NCBI GenBank assembly: GCA_016185245.1
Contig: JACPNZ010000016.1
Location: 124,001-188,000 of the forward strand
Length of the DNA stretch: 64,000 nucleotides
From: Hyphomicrobiales bacterium
Lineage (GTDB): Bacteria > Pseudomonadota > Alphaproteobacteria > Rhizobiales > Aestuariivirgaceae
Direction of reading: 5' to 3'
The position numbers and the translations under genes are program-made. Positions 7,954-16,951 of this stretch are shown here, one piece after another. How positions within the stretch are numbered: position 1 is the stretch's first letter; every line of letters begins with the position of its first letter. The notes under the pieces are model-generated. The model ran no database searches. It was not told where the DNA came from and worked only from the letters and a program-made list of their open reading frames with translations.

Positions 7954-10014
7954 ATGACCACGACCCTTCTCCGCTCCAGCGATCCCCTGCTTCAGCCATT
8001 CCAACTCAAGCATCTGACGCTTCGCAACCGGCTCATGTCGACCGCTCACGAGCCCAACTATGCCGAGGACGGGATGCCGACCGAGCGCTATCGTCTCTAC
8101 CACGTGGAGAAGGCCAAGGGCGGCATCGCGCTGACCATGACGGCGGGCTCGGCCGTGGTCTCGCGCGATTCGCCGCCCGTCTTCGGCAATCTCCTCGCTT
8201 ACAAGGACGAGATCGTGCCGTGGCTCCGCAAGCTCGCCGACCAGTGCCACGACCATGGCGCGGCGGTGATGATCCAGCTTACCCATCTCGGCCGCCGCAC
8301 CGTGTGGAACAAGGCCGACTGGCTCCCGGTTGTGGCGCCCTCGCCGGTGCGCGAACCCGCCCACCGCGCCTTTCCCAAGGAAATGGAGGACTGGGATATC
8401 GAGCGCATCGTCGCCGACTATGCCGATGCCGCCGAACGCATGCAGGAAGCCCGTCTCGATGGCTTTGAAATCCAGTGCTACGGCCACCTGATGGACGGCT
8501 TCTGGTCGCCAGCCACGGGAAGGCGCGCGGATGAATATGGCGGCACCCTGGACAACCGTCTGCGTTTCGGTCTCCGCGTCCTTGCAGCGATCCGCCAGCG
8601 GGTGGGGCCCGACTACATTGTCGGCCTGCGGATCGCCGCCGACGAGGACTGGGAGCAGGGCCTCAGCCGCGAGGAAGGCATTGACATCTGCAAGCGCTTC
8701 CGCGACTCCGGCCTCATCGACTTCCTCAATGTGATCAAGGGCCATATCGACCACGATGCGCCGTTGGCCGAAATCATCCCGGTCGCCGGCATGAGGTCGG
8801 CGCCGGCCCTCGACTTCGCCGGAGAAGTCCGTCGACTGACGAAATTCCCGGTGTTCCACGCCGCCCGCATCAACGATGTGGCAACCGCCCGCCACGCCAT
8901 CGCCGCAGGCAAGCTCGACATGGTCGGCATGACCCGCGCCTTCATGGCCGATCCCCATATCGGGGTGAAACTCATGCAGGGCCGCGAGCCCGACATTCGG
9001 CCCTGCGTCGGCGCCACCTATTGCCTCGACCGCATCTATGAGGGCAACGACGCCCTGTGCATCCACAATCCTTCGACCAGCCGCGAGGCCACGCTTCCAC
9101 ACGAGATCGCCAGGAGCACCGGGGCCAAGCGCCATGTGGCGGTGGTGGGCGCCGGACCGGCAGGCCTCGAGGCAGCCCGGGTTGCCGCCGCGCGCGGCCA
9201 CAAGGTCACCCTGTTCGAAGCGTCGTCCGAGGCGGGCGGGCAAATTCGCCTGCTGACCAAGCTCCAGCGCCGCAAGGAGCTGATCGGCATCGTCGACTGG
9301 CGGCTTGCCCAATGCGCGCGCCTCGGCGTCGACACGCGCTTTAACACCCTTGTCGAGGCCGCCGATATCCGCGAACTCGACCCCGACATCGTCATCATCG
9401 CCACCGGCGGCCTGCCACAGAACCTCGCTTTTGCCGACGGCGCCGGCCTTGCCGTGTCGAGCTGGGACATTCTGGCCGGCGACGCGAAGCCGGCCGAGGA
9501 CGTACTGCTGTTCGACGACAACGGCGCCCATCCCGGCATGTCGGCGGCGGAATTGCTGGCCGATGCGGGCTCCCGCCTTGAGATCGTCAGCCCGGAGCGC
9601 TTCTTCGCCGCCGAAATGGGCGGCCTTAATCTGGTGCCCTACATGAAGAACCTGACCCGCCACGAAGTGCGGATCACTACCATGACGCGGGTCAGATCGC
9701 TCGCCCGCGACGGCAACAAGATCAGGGCAAGGCTGTGGAGTCCCTACAGCGAGGCCGATTGCGGCGAGCGTCTGGTCGACCAGGTGGTGGTGGAGAACGG
9801 TACAGCTCCCCTCGCCGATCTCTATTTCGCCTTGAAGGAGGAAAGCCTCAACCGCGGCGCGATCGATCACGCCGCCTTGATCGCCGGCGGACCCCAGGCG
9901 ATCCGCGCCAACCGCCAGGGGAAATTCCAGCTGTTCCGCATCGGCGATGCGGTGGCCTCACGCAACATCCACGCCGCGATCTACGAGGCAATGCGGCTGG
10001 TGCGGGTTTTTTGA
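7954..10014 (+). CDS. NADH:flavin oxidoreductase/NAD(P)-binding fusion, DgcA/N-methylproline demethylase-like
   Basis: A 686-residue flavoenzyme with an Old-Yellow-Enzyme TIM barrel (about 1-370) followed by a dinucleotide-binding FAD/NAD(P) module (VAVVGAGPAGLEAA near residue 395). The barrel start (LRNRLMSTAHEPNYA) and the C-terminus (FRIGDAVASRNIHAAIYEA) closely match what I remember of dimethylglycine demethylase DgcA and stachydrine/N-methylproline demethylases. The Fe-S segment has only three Cys (351, 357, 369; CVGATYC...C). The extra Cys of trimethylamine dehydrogenase is absent, as I recall it also being in the N-demethylase branch. It probably removes an N-methyl group from a betaine-type compound. 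The ATG at 7954 is chosen because the N-terminus then matches the family. Confidence 0.85.
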   Translation: MTTTLLRSSDPLLQPFQLKHLTLRNRLMSTAHEPNYAEDGMPTERYRLYHVEKAKGGIALTMTAGSAVVSRDSPPVFGNLLAYKDEIVPWLRKLADQCHDHGAAVMIQLTHLGRRTVWNKADWLPVVAPSPVREPAHRAFPKEMEDWDIERIVADYADAAERMQEARLDGFEIQCYGHLMDGFWSPATGRRADEYGGTLDNRLRFGLRVLAAIRQRVGPDYIVGLRIAADEDWEQGLSREEGIDICKRFRDSGLIDFLNVIKGHIDHDAPLAEIIPVAGMRSAPALDFAGEVRRLTKFPVFHAARINDVATARHAIAAGKLDMVGMTRAFMADPHIGVKLMQGREPDIRPCVGATYCLDRIYEGNDALCIHNPSTSREATLPHEIARSTGAKRHVAVVGAGPAGLEAARVAAARGHKVTLFEASSEAGGQIRLLTKLQRRKELIGIVDWRLAQCARLGVDTRFNTLVEAADIRELDPDIVIIATGGLPQNLAFADGAGLAVSSWDILAGDAKPAEDVLLFDDNGAHPGMSAAELLADAGSRLEIVSPERFFAAEMGGLNLVPYMKNLTRHEVRITTMTRVRSLARDGNKIRARLWSPYSEADCGERLVDQVVVENGTAPLADLYFALKEESLNRGAIDHAALIAGGPQAIRANRQGKFQLFRIGDAVASRNIHAAIYEAMRLVRVF

Positions 10015-10018
10015 CGCG

Positions 10019-11044
10019 TCAGCCGCGTCCGATCAACTCGCGAATGCGGGCTATCACCGTCTCATATCCCACCAGCGGCGGCGCCTGGCACGTGCCTTCC
10101 TCTCCAAGCAGCGTCGCATAGCCATGGCGCAACAGCCCGTCGATTACCGCCGGCATGTTGCGCGGCGATTGGACCAGGCCATGGCGTGCCAGGATTGCGG
10201 CAAGCCCGCGTTTCGCCGGCCAACTCACCGCCAGCGGCAACACCGGCAAGCGGAAGATATCCACCTTCTTTCCGGTGGCAATCGCTTCGCTTAGCATCGA
10301 CAAACTGTCCGAGGTGACGACAAAACGGTCAGCAAGCCTGAGTGCCGCCTGATAGGGATTGGCGTCGCCCCACGGATAGAGACGCACCGACCCGCCAAGT
10401 TTCCGCCCAATCAGGTTCATGATCTCCCTGTCGGTACGTGGGCTGGCGATCACAATCAGCGAGCCAGCGAGCCGGCCAAGCTCCGCCACCATCGCCTCGG
10501 CCACCCTTAGGCCGAAGTGTTGGGGAAATTTCGCTGCTCCCACCGCCACGGCAATCCATGGCCGCGGCAAATCCTTCCACGCTTCGCGCCAGCGAGCGAG
10601 CACTGCTTGGGAGACGGTCTTGGGGATGGCAAAGGGCAGCGCCAGCTCGATCACATTTGGCGCCGGCGGCAACCCGTATTGCGGCGTGGTCACGACGAGG
10701 TCGAAGGCCTCGAGCGGAGCTCGCGGCCGCCCCACATGGACGAGCTTCGTCATCCCTTGCGATTGCCGGCGGATGTAGCGGGCAATCGGTGCCGTCCGCT
10801 TGCCCGTGGCGATGACCAGCCGCGGCCAGGGCGGCGACAGTGCTGCCCGCCCGGCGAAATCGAGGCCGGCAACACTCTCGCCCAGGGCCCAGTTGGGCAG
10901 CCTGTGCAGGAGGTTGAAGGAGAGCGGCTTGACTTCGGCGCTGAGACCCAGACGCTCGGAGATCAAGCTCGCCTGAGCGTTGTCGCCGATCCGCGCTCCA
11001 TGCAGCACCCAGACAGCGGCCGATTTCGTCACGCGATTGTCCAT
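10019..11044 (-). CDS. ELM1/GtrOC1-family putative nucleoside-diphosphate-sugar-binding protein (DUF1022)
   Basis: A 341-residue protein that begins MDNRVTKSAAVWVLHGARIGDNAQ. This GD-N-Q motif near the N-terminus, together with KLVHVGRPRAPLEAFDLVVTTPQYGLP and a later FVVTSDSLSMLSEA motif, is characteristic of the ELM1 (mitochondrial fission protein) family. Bacterial members are GT-B-like proteins found in lipopolysaccharide and capsule loci, probably glycosyltransferase-related. The ATG at 11044 shares one base with the TAA of the upstream glycosyltransferase gene (TAATG), so translation is coupled. It converges with the DgcA-like gene 4 bp away. Confidence 0.82.
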   Translation of the reverse strand: MDNRVTKSAAVWVLHGARIGDNAQASLISERLGLSAEVKPLSFNLLHRLPNWALGESVAGLDFAGRAALSPPWPRLVIATGKRTAPIARYIRRQSQGMTKLVHVGRPRAPLEAFDLVVTTPQYGLPPAPNVIELALPFAIPKTVSQAVLARWREAWKDLPRPWIAVAVGAAKFPQHFGLRVAEAMVAELGRLAGSLIVIASPRTDREIMNLIGRKLGGSVRLYPWGDANPYQAALRLADRFVVTSDSLSMLSEAIATGKKVDIFRLPVLPLAVSWPAKRGLAAILARHGLVQSPRNMPAVIDGLLRHGYATLLGEEGTCQAPPLVGYETVIARIRELIGRG

Positions 11045-11946
11045 TAGACCGCTATCCGCATCTCGCTCAGCACCTGGTCGAGCGGCGGCACACGGTCGAT
11101 CAGGTCGAGCGCATCGTGGCGCACGTGATTGGCCCGCATTTCGGCGGTGATTTGCTGGCGCGTGATCTTCCCCTGATCGACGCACTCCTTGAGGAGGGCA
11201 AAGAAGAAGGCCTCCTGGCGCCGATCGGGATGCGGCTTGTACTTGCCCCACAGCCTGATGCCGTTCTCCGGCAGGAAGCGGCCGATCAGCGGCACGCGGT
11301 TAGTGAAGTCGATGGGCAAACCGGTCTTCCACGGCTGGGTGCGGCGCTTGGTGTTGTGGATGAACTTGGTGGCAGGCGTCAGCCGGTCGAAATCGTTCCA
11401 CTCGGACTCCAGGAAGCCGATCGTCTCGCGCGGCTCGCTGGCCAGCGCGATCCAGTTGTCGTAGTCGAGCTTGCCGGCGAACAGGTCCGCGAATTGATTC
11501 TTGACATTCCAGTGCTTGAGCTTGGCGCAGTCGAGCAGCATGACGCTCGAGGCGATGTAGTCGCCGCGGCCATTGTGCCCGGCGCGACCTTTGGCCATGA
11601 TCGCCTTGCCCTGCATGTCGCGGTTGAACAGCTCGGTGACGTCGCCGATGGCGAAGACATCCGGATCGATCACCACGGCGCGGCCCTGATAGCCCATCAG
11701 TTCCGGCGGCATGAAGCGAGTGGGGGTGAACGACTGCAGATCGTCGTTCTTCCAGCTGCGCCGGCCGCCGGCACGCAGGAACTGGCGGCCCTCGAACTCT
11801 TTGAAGAAGGCAAAGTCTTCCTGCTTTATTACTCTTACGTCAAAGTCATCTGGGTAACGGGAATTGCGTTTCAACGAGTGGGCAGCGACGATCGCCCCGG
11901 CAATCTGCTTGCCGTTGGTGTGGACGAAGACGGTGTTCTTCTGCAT
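11044..11946 (-). CDS. GT8-like glycosyltransferase
   Basis: A 300-residue cytoplasmic protein. The N-terminal part (MQKNTVFVHTNGKQIAGAIVAAHSLKR) resembles the start of GT-A-fold family 8 glycosyltransferases. It has the expected DPDVFA motif (metal/nucleotide-sugar DxD type, in VVIDPDVFAIGDVTELF) and a downstream SSVMLLDC strand. A WKTGLPIDFTNR segment lies in the acceptor half. The ATG at 11946 has a GGAG 7-8 nt upstream; longer in-frame starts lack a clear ribosome-binding site. It forms a two-gene minus-strand operon with the ELM1-family gene and is divergent from the surface-carbohydrate operon. Donor and acceptor are unknown. Confidence 0.72.
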   Translation of the reverse strand: MQKNTVFVHTNGKQIAGAIVAAHSLKRNSRYPDDFDVRVIKQEDFAFFKEFEGRQFLRAGGRRSWKNDDLQSFTPTRFMPPELMGYQGRAVVIDPDVFAIGDVTELFNRDMQGKAIMAKGRAGHNGRGDYIASSVMLLDCAKLKHWNVKNQFADLFAGKLDYDNWIALASEPRETIGFLESEWNDFDRLTPATKFIHNTKRRTQPWKTGLPIDFTNRVPLIGRFLPENGIRLWGKYKPHPDRRQEAFFFALLKECVDQGKITRQQITAEMRANHVRHDALDLIDRVPPLDQVLSEMRIAV

Positions 11947-12020
11947 GTCGTGCTCCGAAACGCGTTCTTTTGGCCGATTATCATAAGGGAAGACCCGAGT
12001 TTGCACCACTGCGCCAGCCG

Positions 12021-12038
12021 GCAAACCCTTCAGTTTGC
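12021..12038. promoter_or_regulatory. hairpin/inverted repeat in the divergent glycan-locus promoter region
   Basis: GCAAAC-CCTTCA-GTTTGC forms a perfect 6-bp stem with a 6-nt loop inside the 140-bp gap between the divergent genes starting at 11946 and 12087. GCCG/CGGC flanks could extend it with a bulge. It may be an operator or a 5'-leader structure of the plus-strand operon; no regulator is assigned. Confidence 0.35.
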
Positions 12039-12086
12039 GAAGCCGGCGGGCAGGTGTTAGGACGGCACCGGATTTTCCAGTACAAG

Positions 12087-13463
12087 ATGGCCGATACGCT
12101 TCCAGATATTCTCACCCTGCCGGTCGAAACCCTCAACCGTGAGTTCGACGCCAAGCTGCATCTGGCGCTTCGCGCCGTTTCCCGCGGCTGGAAAGTGGTG
12201 CTCGGCGGGAGGACCGCGCTGCACGCCCGCCTGCCGTCGTGGCCACGCTCGATCTATCTCTCCAAGGGCATCCGTATCGGCAACCGCCGCATGCTGGGGC
12301 TGATCGAGGCCCTGGGCCATGTCATCATCGCCCTCGACGAGGAGGCCTTGATCCGCCAGTCGGACGAAGCTCTGCTGATGATGCTCGACGAGGCGACCTT
12401 CAACCGCCCCAAGCTGCTCTACGCCTGGGGCCGCAGCAATGCCGATGTGTGGAAGCGCTTCAAGGGCTACCACGGCAGTCCCATCCTCGAGGTCGGCAAC
12501 CCGCGCGTCGATATGCTGCGGCCGGAACTTGCCCCCTATTTCGCCGCCGAGACGCAGGCGCTCCGCGACCGCTTCGGCCGTTTCGTGCTGTTTTCCTCGA
12601 ATTTCAGCCTGGTCAACCACTATATCCGCGACTATGTGCGCTTCCGCACGGCCAAGGGGGCCGACCCGCGGCGCGGTGCCGAACTGAAGAGCGGCCTCGT
12701 CGCCCACAAGGCGGCGATCTTCGAGGCCTTCCAGCGGCTCATTCCCGATCTCGCCCGGGCCATTGCGCCGGTCACCCTGGTGATCCGCCCCCATCCATCG
12801 GAAGATCCCCAGACCTGGGTGAAGGCGGCCAAGGGTCTCGCCAATGTGCAGGTGGCCCACGACGGCCCGATCACCCCCTGGCTGATGGCGGCGGATGTGC
12901 TGATCCACAATGGCTGCACCAGTGCCGTCGAGGCGGCGATCATCGGCACCCGGGCCTATGCCTTCAAGCCGGTCGCCTCGTCCGCCTATGACGTGGAACT
13001 GCCCGATGGTGTCAGCATCGCCTGTCCCAGTGCCGCCGACCTCATCGCCGCCGTCACCCGGTGCCTGGCGGAAGGCGAAAGGCCCAAGGCGATCCTCAAT
13101 CATCGACAGATGGCCCTGCTCCGCCACCACATCGCTTCCGTCGACGGCCCGCTATGTTCCGAACGCATTCTTGATTCGCTGGAAACCCACGCCGTTCTGC
13201 GTGGGTCGCTGCCGTACCCCGGCCCGGCGACCCGGCTGGCAGCGCTGGCCAGGCTTCACTGGCGCACACTCTCCCGCGCCGTGTCGACCAGAATTCCGGG
13301 CTCGCGCAGCAGCCGCGACTATACCGCCCACAAGTTTCCCGGCATCAGCCGCGCCATGATCGAGAGCCGCATCGCCCGCTTCCGGCCGCACATTCCCGGC
13401 CTGCCGAAGATGATCGCGGTCAACCAGCTTGCCACCGACATCTTCATGATCGAGAAAACCTGA
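12087..13463 (+). CDS. surface carbohydrate biosynthesis protein (GT-B-like)
   Basis: A 458-residue protein opening MADTLPDILTLPVETLNREFDAKL. This LPVE...REFDAKL...LA signature belongs to the family annotated as surface carbohydrate biosynthesis protein, found in capsule and LPS loci with nonulosonic-acid genes. Later segments IRPHPSEDP, LMAADVLIHNGCTSAVEAAI and AYAFKP are typical of GT-B glycosyltransferases of the CDP/CMP-sugar type, as in capsule synthesis. It is the first gene of a plus-strand run that continues to 19175 with overlaps or very short gaps. It probably acts in the cytoplasm on a lipid- or sugar-linked intermediate. ATG 12087 fits the family N-terminus. Confidence 0.82.
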   Translation: MADTLPDILTLPVETLNREFDAKLHLALRAVSRGWKVVLGGRTALHARLPSWPRSIYLSKGIRIGNRRMLGLIEALGHVIIALDEEALIRQSDEALLMMLDEATFNRPKLLYAWGRSNADVWKRFKGYHGSPILEVGNPRVDMLRPELAPYFAAETQALRDRFGRFVLFSSNFSLVNHYIRDYVRFRTAKGADPRRGAELKSGLVAHKAAIFEAFQRLIPDLARAIAPVTLVIRPHPSEDPQTWVKAAKGLANVQVAHDGPITPWLMAADVLIHNGCTSAVEAAIIGTRAYAFKPVASSAYDVELPDGVSIACPSAADLIAAVTRCLAEGERPKAILNHRQMALLRHHIASVDGPLCSERILDSLETHAVLRGSLPYPGPATRLAALARLHWRTLSRAVSTRIPGSRSSRDYTAHKFPGISRAMIESRIARFRPHIPGLPKMIAVNQLATDIFMIEKT

Positions 13464-13480
13464 GTCCCGTGGAGCAACCG

Positions 13481-14263
13481 ATGTCCGACCAAATCCTGGC
13501 CTACTGGCAGGCCCAAGGCCTCGACCGCCTGGTGGCGCTCTACCACGATCCGGACGCGGCCGACCCCTTTCACGCCACCGCTGGCAAGGCCAGGACGGCG
13601 TTCGCGCCACAGATCGCCGACCTCGTCCGCCTGCACCGCCTGGTGCGCCAGCGCCTGGCAGCGACGGTGCTCGAATTCGGCGTGGGCTTTTCGACGGTGG
13701 TGCTGGCCGATGCGCTAGCCAAGAACCAGGCCGATTTCGCCGCCCTCCCCGAGAAGCCCAAGCTGCGCAATTCACGGCTCTTCCAGCTGGTCAGCGTCGA
13801 CGCCAGCCGCCACTGGATCGCCGAAACTAGAAAACGCCTGCCGAAGAAACTCAGCCCCTACGTCACCTTCCACTACAGCGCGGTCGAGATCGGCACCCAC
13901 AACGGCCAGCTCTGCCACTTCTACAAGAGCCTGCCGAACGTCATCGCCGATTTCATCTATCTCGATGCGCCTTCGCCCAAGGACGTGAAGGGCAAGATCA
14001 ACGGCCTGGATTTTTCCATCGACGAGCGCACCGTCATGTCGGGCGACCTTCTGCTGATGGAATCGACCATGTTGCCCGGCACTTTCATCATCGTCGACGG
14101 GCGGGTGAACAATGCCCGCTTCCTGCAGCGCAACTTCACCCGGCCCTTCCGCCACGATTACAGCCGCGACGGCGACATCACCACCTTCGAGCTCGACGAG
14201 CCGCCGCTCGGCCGCCACAGCCATGACCTCGCAGCCCTGGTCCGGGCGCAGAAAGGCAAATGA
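13481..14263 (+). CDS. class I SAM-dependent methyltransferase-fold protein of unknown substrate
   Basis: A 260-residue protein with a recognisable methyltransferase motif I (VLEFGVGFSTVVLADAL), an acidic strand where motif II is expected (FQLVSVDASRHW), and FIYLDAPSPKD later. The ATG at 13481 has a ggagc site about 7 nt upstream; a GTG at 13469 is less well supported. It sits 17 nt after the surface-carbohydrate gene and overlaps the next gene by ATGA. It therefore belongs to the glycan operon and may methylate a sugar, or may have lost activity. I do not recognise a characterised homologue. Confidence 0.65.
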   Translation: MSDQILAYWQAQGLDRLVALYHDPDAADPFHATAGKARTAFAPQIADLVRLHRLVRQRLAATVLEFGVGFSTVVLADALAKNQADFAALPEKPKLRNSRLFQLVSVDASRHWIAETRKRLPKKLSPYVTFHYSAVEIGTHNGQLCHFYKSLPNVIADFIYLDAPSPKDVKGKINGLDFSIDERTVMSGDLLLMESTMLPGTFIIVDGRVNNARFLQRNFTRPFRHDYSRDGDITTFELDEPPLGRHSHDLAALVRAQKGK

Positions 14264-15408
14264 TGACGGCCCGCCGCCAATCGACTAGAACCCGCGCGGA
14301 CCGTTCAGGCTTCGACATGCACACAATCAGGATCATCGGCGCCGGCTCGATCGGCAATCATCTCGCCCATGCGGCCCGGAGTCACGGCTGGGCGGTGACC
14401 CTGACCGACATCGACCCCGCCGCCCTGGAGCGGGCCCGCACCGACATCTATCCTTCGCGCTATGGCGCCTGGGACGAGGCGATCGTGCTGAAGGACTCAG
14501 CAGCCGCCATGGCCGATCCGGCCGACGTCGTGTTCATCGGCACACCACCCGACAGCCACATCGCCATCGCCAATGCGGTGCTCGACCGGTTGACGCCGAA
14601 GGCGCTGGTGATCGAGAAGCCCTTGGCCGGCCCCGATCTCGCCGGCTGTGCCGCGCTTCATGCCCGCGTGACCAAGGCCCACATCTTCGCCGGCGTCGGC
14701 TACAACCACAGCCTCGGCCAGAACACCGTTGCCGCGGAAAAAACCCTGAAGACCGGCGCCCTGGGACCCATCGCCACCATCTCGGCCCGGACCCGCGAGC
14801 ATTGGGGCGGCATCTTCAAGGCCCATCCCTGGCTGTCGGGACCGGCCGATTCCTATCTCGGATTTGCGAGCCGCGGCGGCGGTGCTGCCGGCGAGCACTC
14901 GCACGGCATCAACATCTGGCAGCACTTCGCCCATGTGATCGGCGCCGGCCGGGTTGCCGAAGTCTCGGCCATGCTCGACATGGTGACCGATGGCGGCGTT
15001 GCCTACGACCGGCTGTGCTACCTGACGCTGGCAACCGAGGAGGGCCTGGTCGGCGACGTGATCCAGGACGTGGTGACCGCTCCCACCGAAAAGTCCTGCC
15101 GCATCCAGGGCCGCGACGGCTTCGTCGACTGGCGCGTCAACCACCGACCGGGCCACGACGCGGTCATTTCCGGCACCGCCGATACCGCCGAGGAAACCCT
15201 GATCGCCAAGACCCGGGCCGATGACTTCAAGGCCGAGATCGCCCACCTTGAGGATGTGCTCGCCGGCAAAGTTGCCAATTCGCCCATCGCGCTTGCGCGC
15301 GGCCTCGACACAATGATGGTGATCGCCGCCGCCTTCAAATCCCACGAGCTAAAGCGCCGCGTCCGCATCGACTGGCATGAAGGTTACACGCCCGAAGCGC
15401 TGATCTAA
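14260..15408 (+). CDS. Gfo/Idh/MocA family NAD(P)-dependent sugar dehydrogenase
   Basis: The Rossmann fold starts at IRIIGAGSIGNHLAHAA, followed by FIGTPPDSHIAIANAVL and the family hallmark VIEKPLAG (the EKP catalytic lysine motif). A C-terminal alpha/beta substrate domain contains GGGAAGEHSHGINIW, where His residues are expected at the active site. The ATG at 14260 overlaps the previous stop (ATGA), giving 382 residues. An internal ATG at 14317 directly before the Rossmann fold (363 residues) is also plausible. In the glycan operon it probably oxidises or reduces a sugar or nucleotide sugar used for the nonulosonic-acid precursor; the exact substrate cannot be read from sequence. Confidence 0.88.
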   Translation: MMTARRQSTRTRADRSGFDMHTIRIIGAGSIGNHLAHAARSHGWAVTLTDIDPAALERARTDIYPSRYGAWDEAIVLKDSAAAMADPADVVFIGTPPDSHIAIANAVLDRLTPKALVIEKPLAGPDLAGCAALHARVTKAHIFAGVGYNHSLGQNTVAAEKTLKTGALGPIATISARTREHWGGIFKAHPWLSGPADSYLGFASRGGGAAGEHSHGINIWQHFAHVIGAGRVAEVSAMLDMVTDGGVAYDRLCYLTLATEEGLVGDVIQDVVTAPTEKSCRIQGRDGFVDWRVNHRPGHDAVISGTADTAEETLIAKTRADDFKAEIAHLEDVLAGKVANSPIALARGLDTMMVIAAAFKSHELKRRVRIDWHEGYTPEALI

Positions 15409-15418
15409 GGAAGGCACA

Positions 15419-16951
15419 ATGTCCCGCAGCTTCGATTTCGAAAACCTCTTCGTCTACGACCTCGCCAACAACCACCAGGGCGACCTCGATCATGCCCGCC
15501 GCATTGTCGGCGAAGTGGGTCGCGTCAACCGCGAGGCCAAGGTCAAAGGCGCGCTCAAATTCCAGTTCCGCCAGCTCGACAGCTTCATCCATCCCGACTT
15601 CAAGGGGCGCAGCGACCACAAATACGTCAAGCGCTTCTCCGAGACCCGCCTCGAGACGAAGGCCTTCGCCGAGCTGGCAAACCACGTCCGCGCCCAGGGC
15701 CTGCTCACCATGTGCACGCCCTTCGACGAGGAATCGGTCGACGTGATCTGCGACATGGGCCTCGACATCATCAAGATCGCCTCGTGCTCGGCCGACGACC
15801 GGCCGCTGCTCGAGAAGGTGGCCCGCGTCAACAAGCCGGTGGTGGTCTCGACCGCGGGGCTCCGTACCGACGAGATCGACTGGCTGGTCAATTTTCTCGA
15901 GACCGAGCGCGTCGATTTCGCGCTGATGCATTGCGTGGCACTCTATCCCACCCCCGACGACAAGCTGCAGCTCAACCAGATCGCCGGCCTGTGCGAACGC
16001 TATCGCAACGTACCCATCGGCTGGTCGACCCACGAAGACCAGAACAATACCTCCGCCGTGCAAATCGCCTACGCACTTGGAGCCCGTCTGTTCGAGCGCC
16101 ACGTCGGCCTTGCCACCGAGAAGTACAAGCTCAACGCCTATTCCTCGACGCCCGAACAGCTGGAGAGGTGGATCGCTGCTTTCCATGGCGCCCGCGCCAT
16201 GATCGGCAACGAGGAGCGCAGCCCCACTTCGCCGGCCGAACGCCAGACGCTGGTCGAGCTGAAGCGCGGCACCTATGCCAGGCGCGCCCTCGCCAAGGGC
16301 GAGACCGTGCAGCGGGCCGATGTTTTCTTCGCCATGCCGGTACAGGAGGGTCAGCTCATCTCCGGCCAGTGGCGCCCCGGTCTCGTCGCCGACCGCGACT
16401 ATGCCGCAAACGCCCCTCTCGATTCCGGCCTCGGCGGCCAGGGGCTAACCAACGAGCAATTGGTCTACCAGATCATGCTGCAGGTGCGCGGCATGCTCAG
16501 CAAGGCCAACATCCACATCAACGAGGACTCCGCAATCGAGATCTCGCACCACTATGGCCTCAGGCGCTTCCGCGAATTCGGTGCGGTGATCGTCACCTGC
16601 ATCAACCGTGCCTATGCCAAGAAGCTGGTGATCCAGCTGCCGCGCCAGAAGCACCCCTATCATTTCCACAATCAGAAGGAGGAGACCTTCCAGCTCCTCG
16701 ACGGCGATCTCGAGATCGTCAAGGACGGCGCCAAGACCAAGCTCCGGCCCGGCGACACCTTCCTGGTCGAGCCCAGCCAATGGCACAAGTTCGCCACCCT
16801 CGAAGGCTGCATCTTCGAGGAGGTCTCGACCACCCACTTCAACAACGACAGCTTCTACGAGGATCCGGCGATCGCCCGCATGACCCGCGACGACCGCAAG
16901 ACCAAGGTGGACAACTGGCTTGCCTATTTCCGCACCCGACATGCCCTTTGA
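15419..16951 (+). CDS. neuB: NeuB-family nonulosonic acid synthase with C-terminal cupin domain
   Basis: A 510-residue fusion. Residues 1-275 form the NeuB TIM barrel, which condenses phosphoenolpyruvate with a six-carbon sugar (ELANNHQG-type start LANNHQGD, KFQF, STAGL, HCVALYPTP, GWSTHE). Residues ~280-345 form a SAF (antifreeze-like) domain (RGTYARRALAKGETV). Residues ~395-475 add a complete cupin with candidate metal ligands His415, His417, Glu421/422 and His456 (HPYHFHNQKEE...QWHKF). Typical NeuB ends after SAF at ~345 residues. The cupin resembles sugar-isomerase cupins and may supply or modify the sugar. A strong AAGGAAGG site precedes the ATG. HAD phosphatase and NeuA genes follow. 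Confidence 0.92.
   Translation: MSRSFDFENLFVYDLANNHQGDLDHARRIVGEVGRVNREAKVKGALKFQFRQLDSFIHPDFKGRSDHKYVKRFSETRLETKAFAELANHVRAQGLLTMCTPFDEESVDVICDMGLDIIKIASCSADDRPLLEKVARVNKPVVVSTAGLRTDEIDWLVNFLETERVDFALMHCVALYPTPDDKLQLNQIAGLCERYRNVPIGWSTHEDQNNTSAVQIAYALGARLFERHVGLATEKYKLNAYSSTPEQLERWIAAFHGARAMIGNEERSPTSPAERQTLVELKRGTYARRALAKGETVQRADVFFAMPVQEGQLISGQWRPGLVADRDYAANAPLDSGLGGQGLTNEQLVYQIMLQVRGMLSKANIHINEDSAIEISHHYGLRRFREFGAVIVTCINRAYAKKLVIQLPRQKHPYHFHNQKEETFQLLDGDLEIVKDGAKTKLRPGDTFLVEPSQWHKFATLEGCIFEEVSTTHFNNDSFYEDPAIARMTRDDRKTKVDNWLAYFRTRHAL

Noticed and set aside
7837-9870. A 677-codon minus-strand frame opposite the DgcA-like gene
   Set aside because: The plus-strand protein matches a known flavoprotein over its whole length; the opposite frame is compositionally a shadow.
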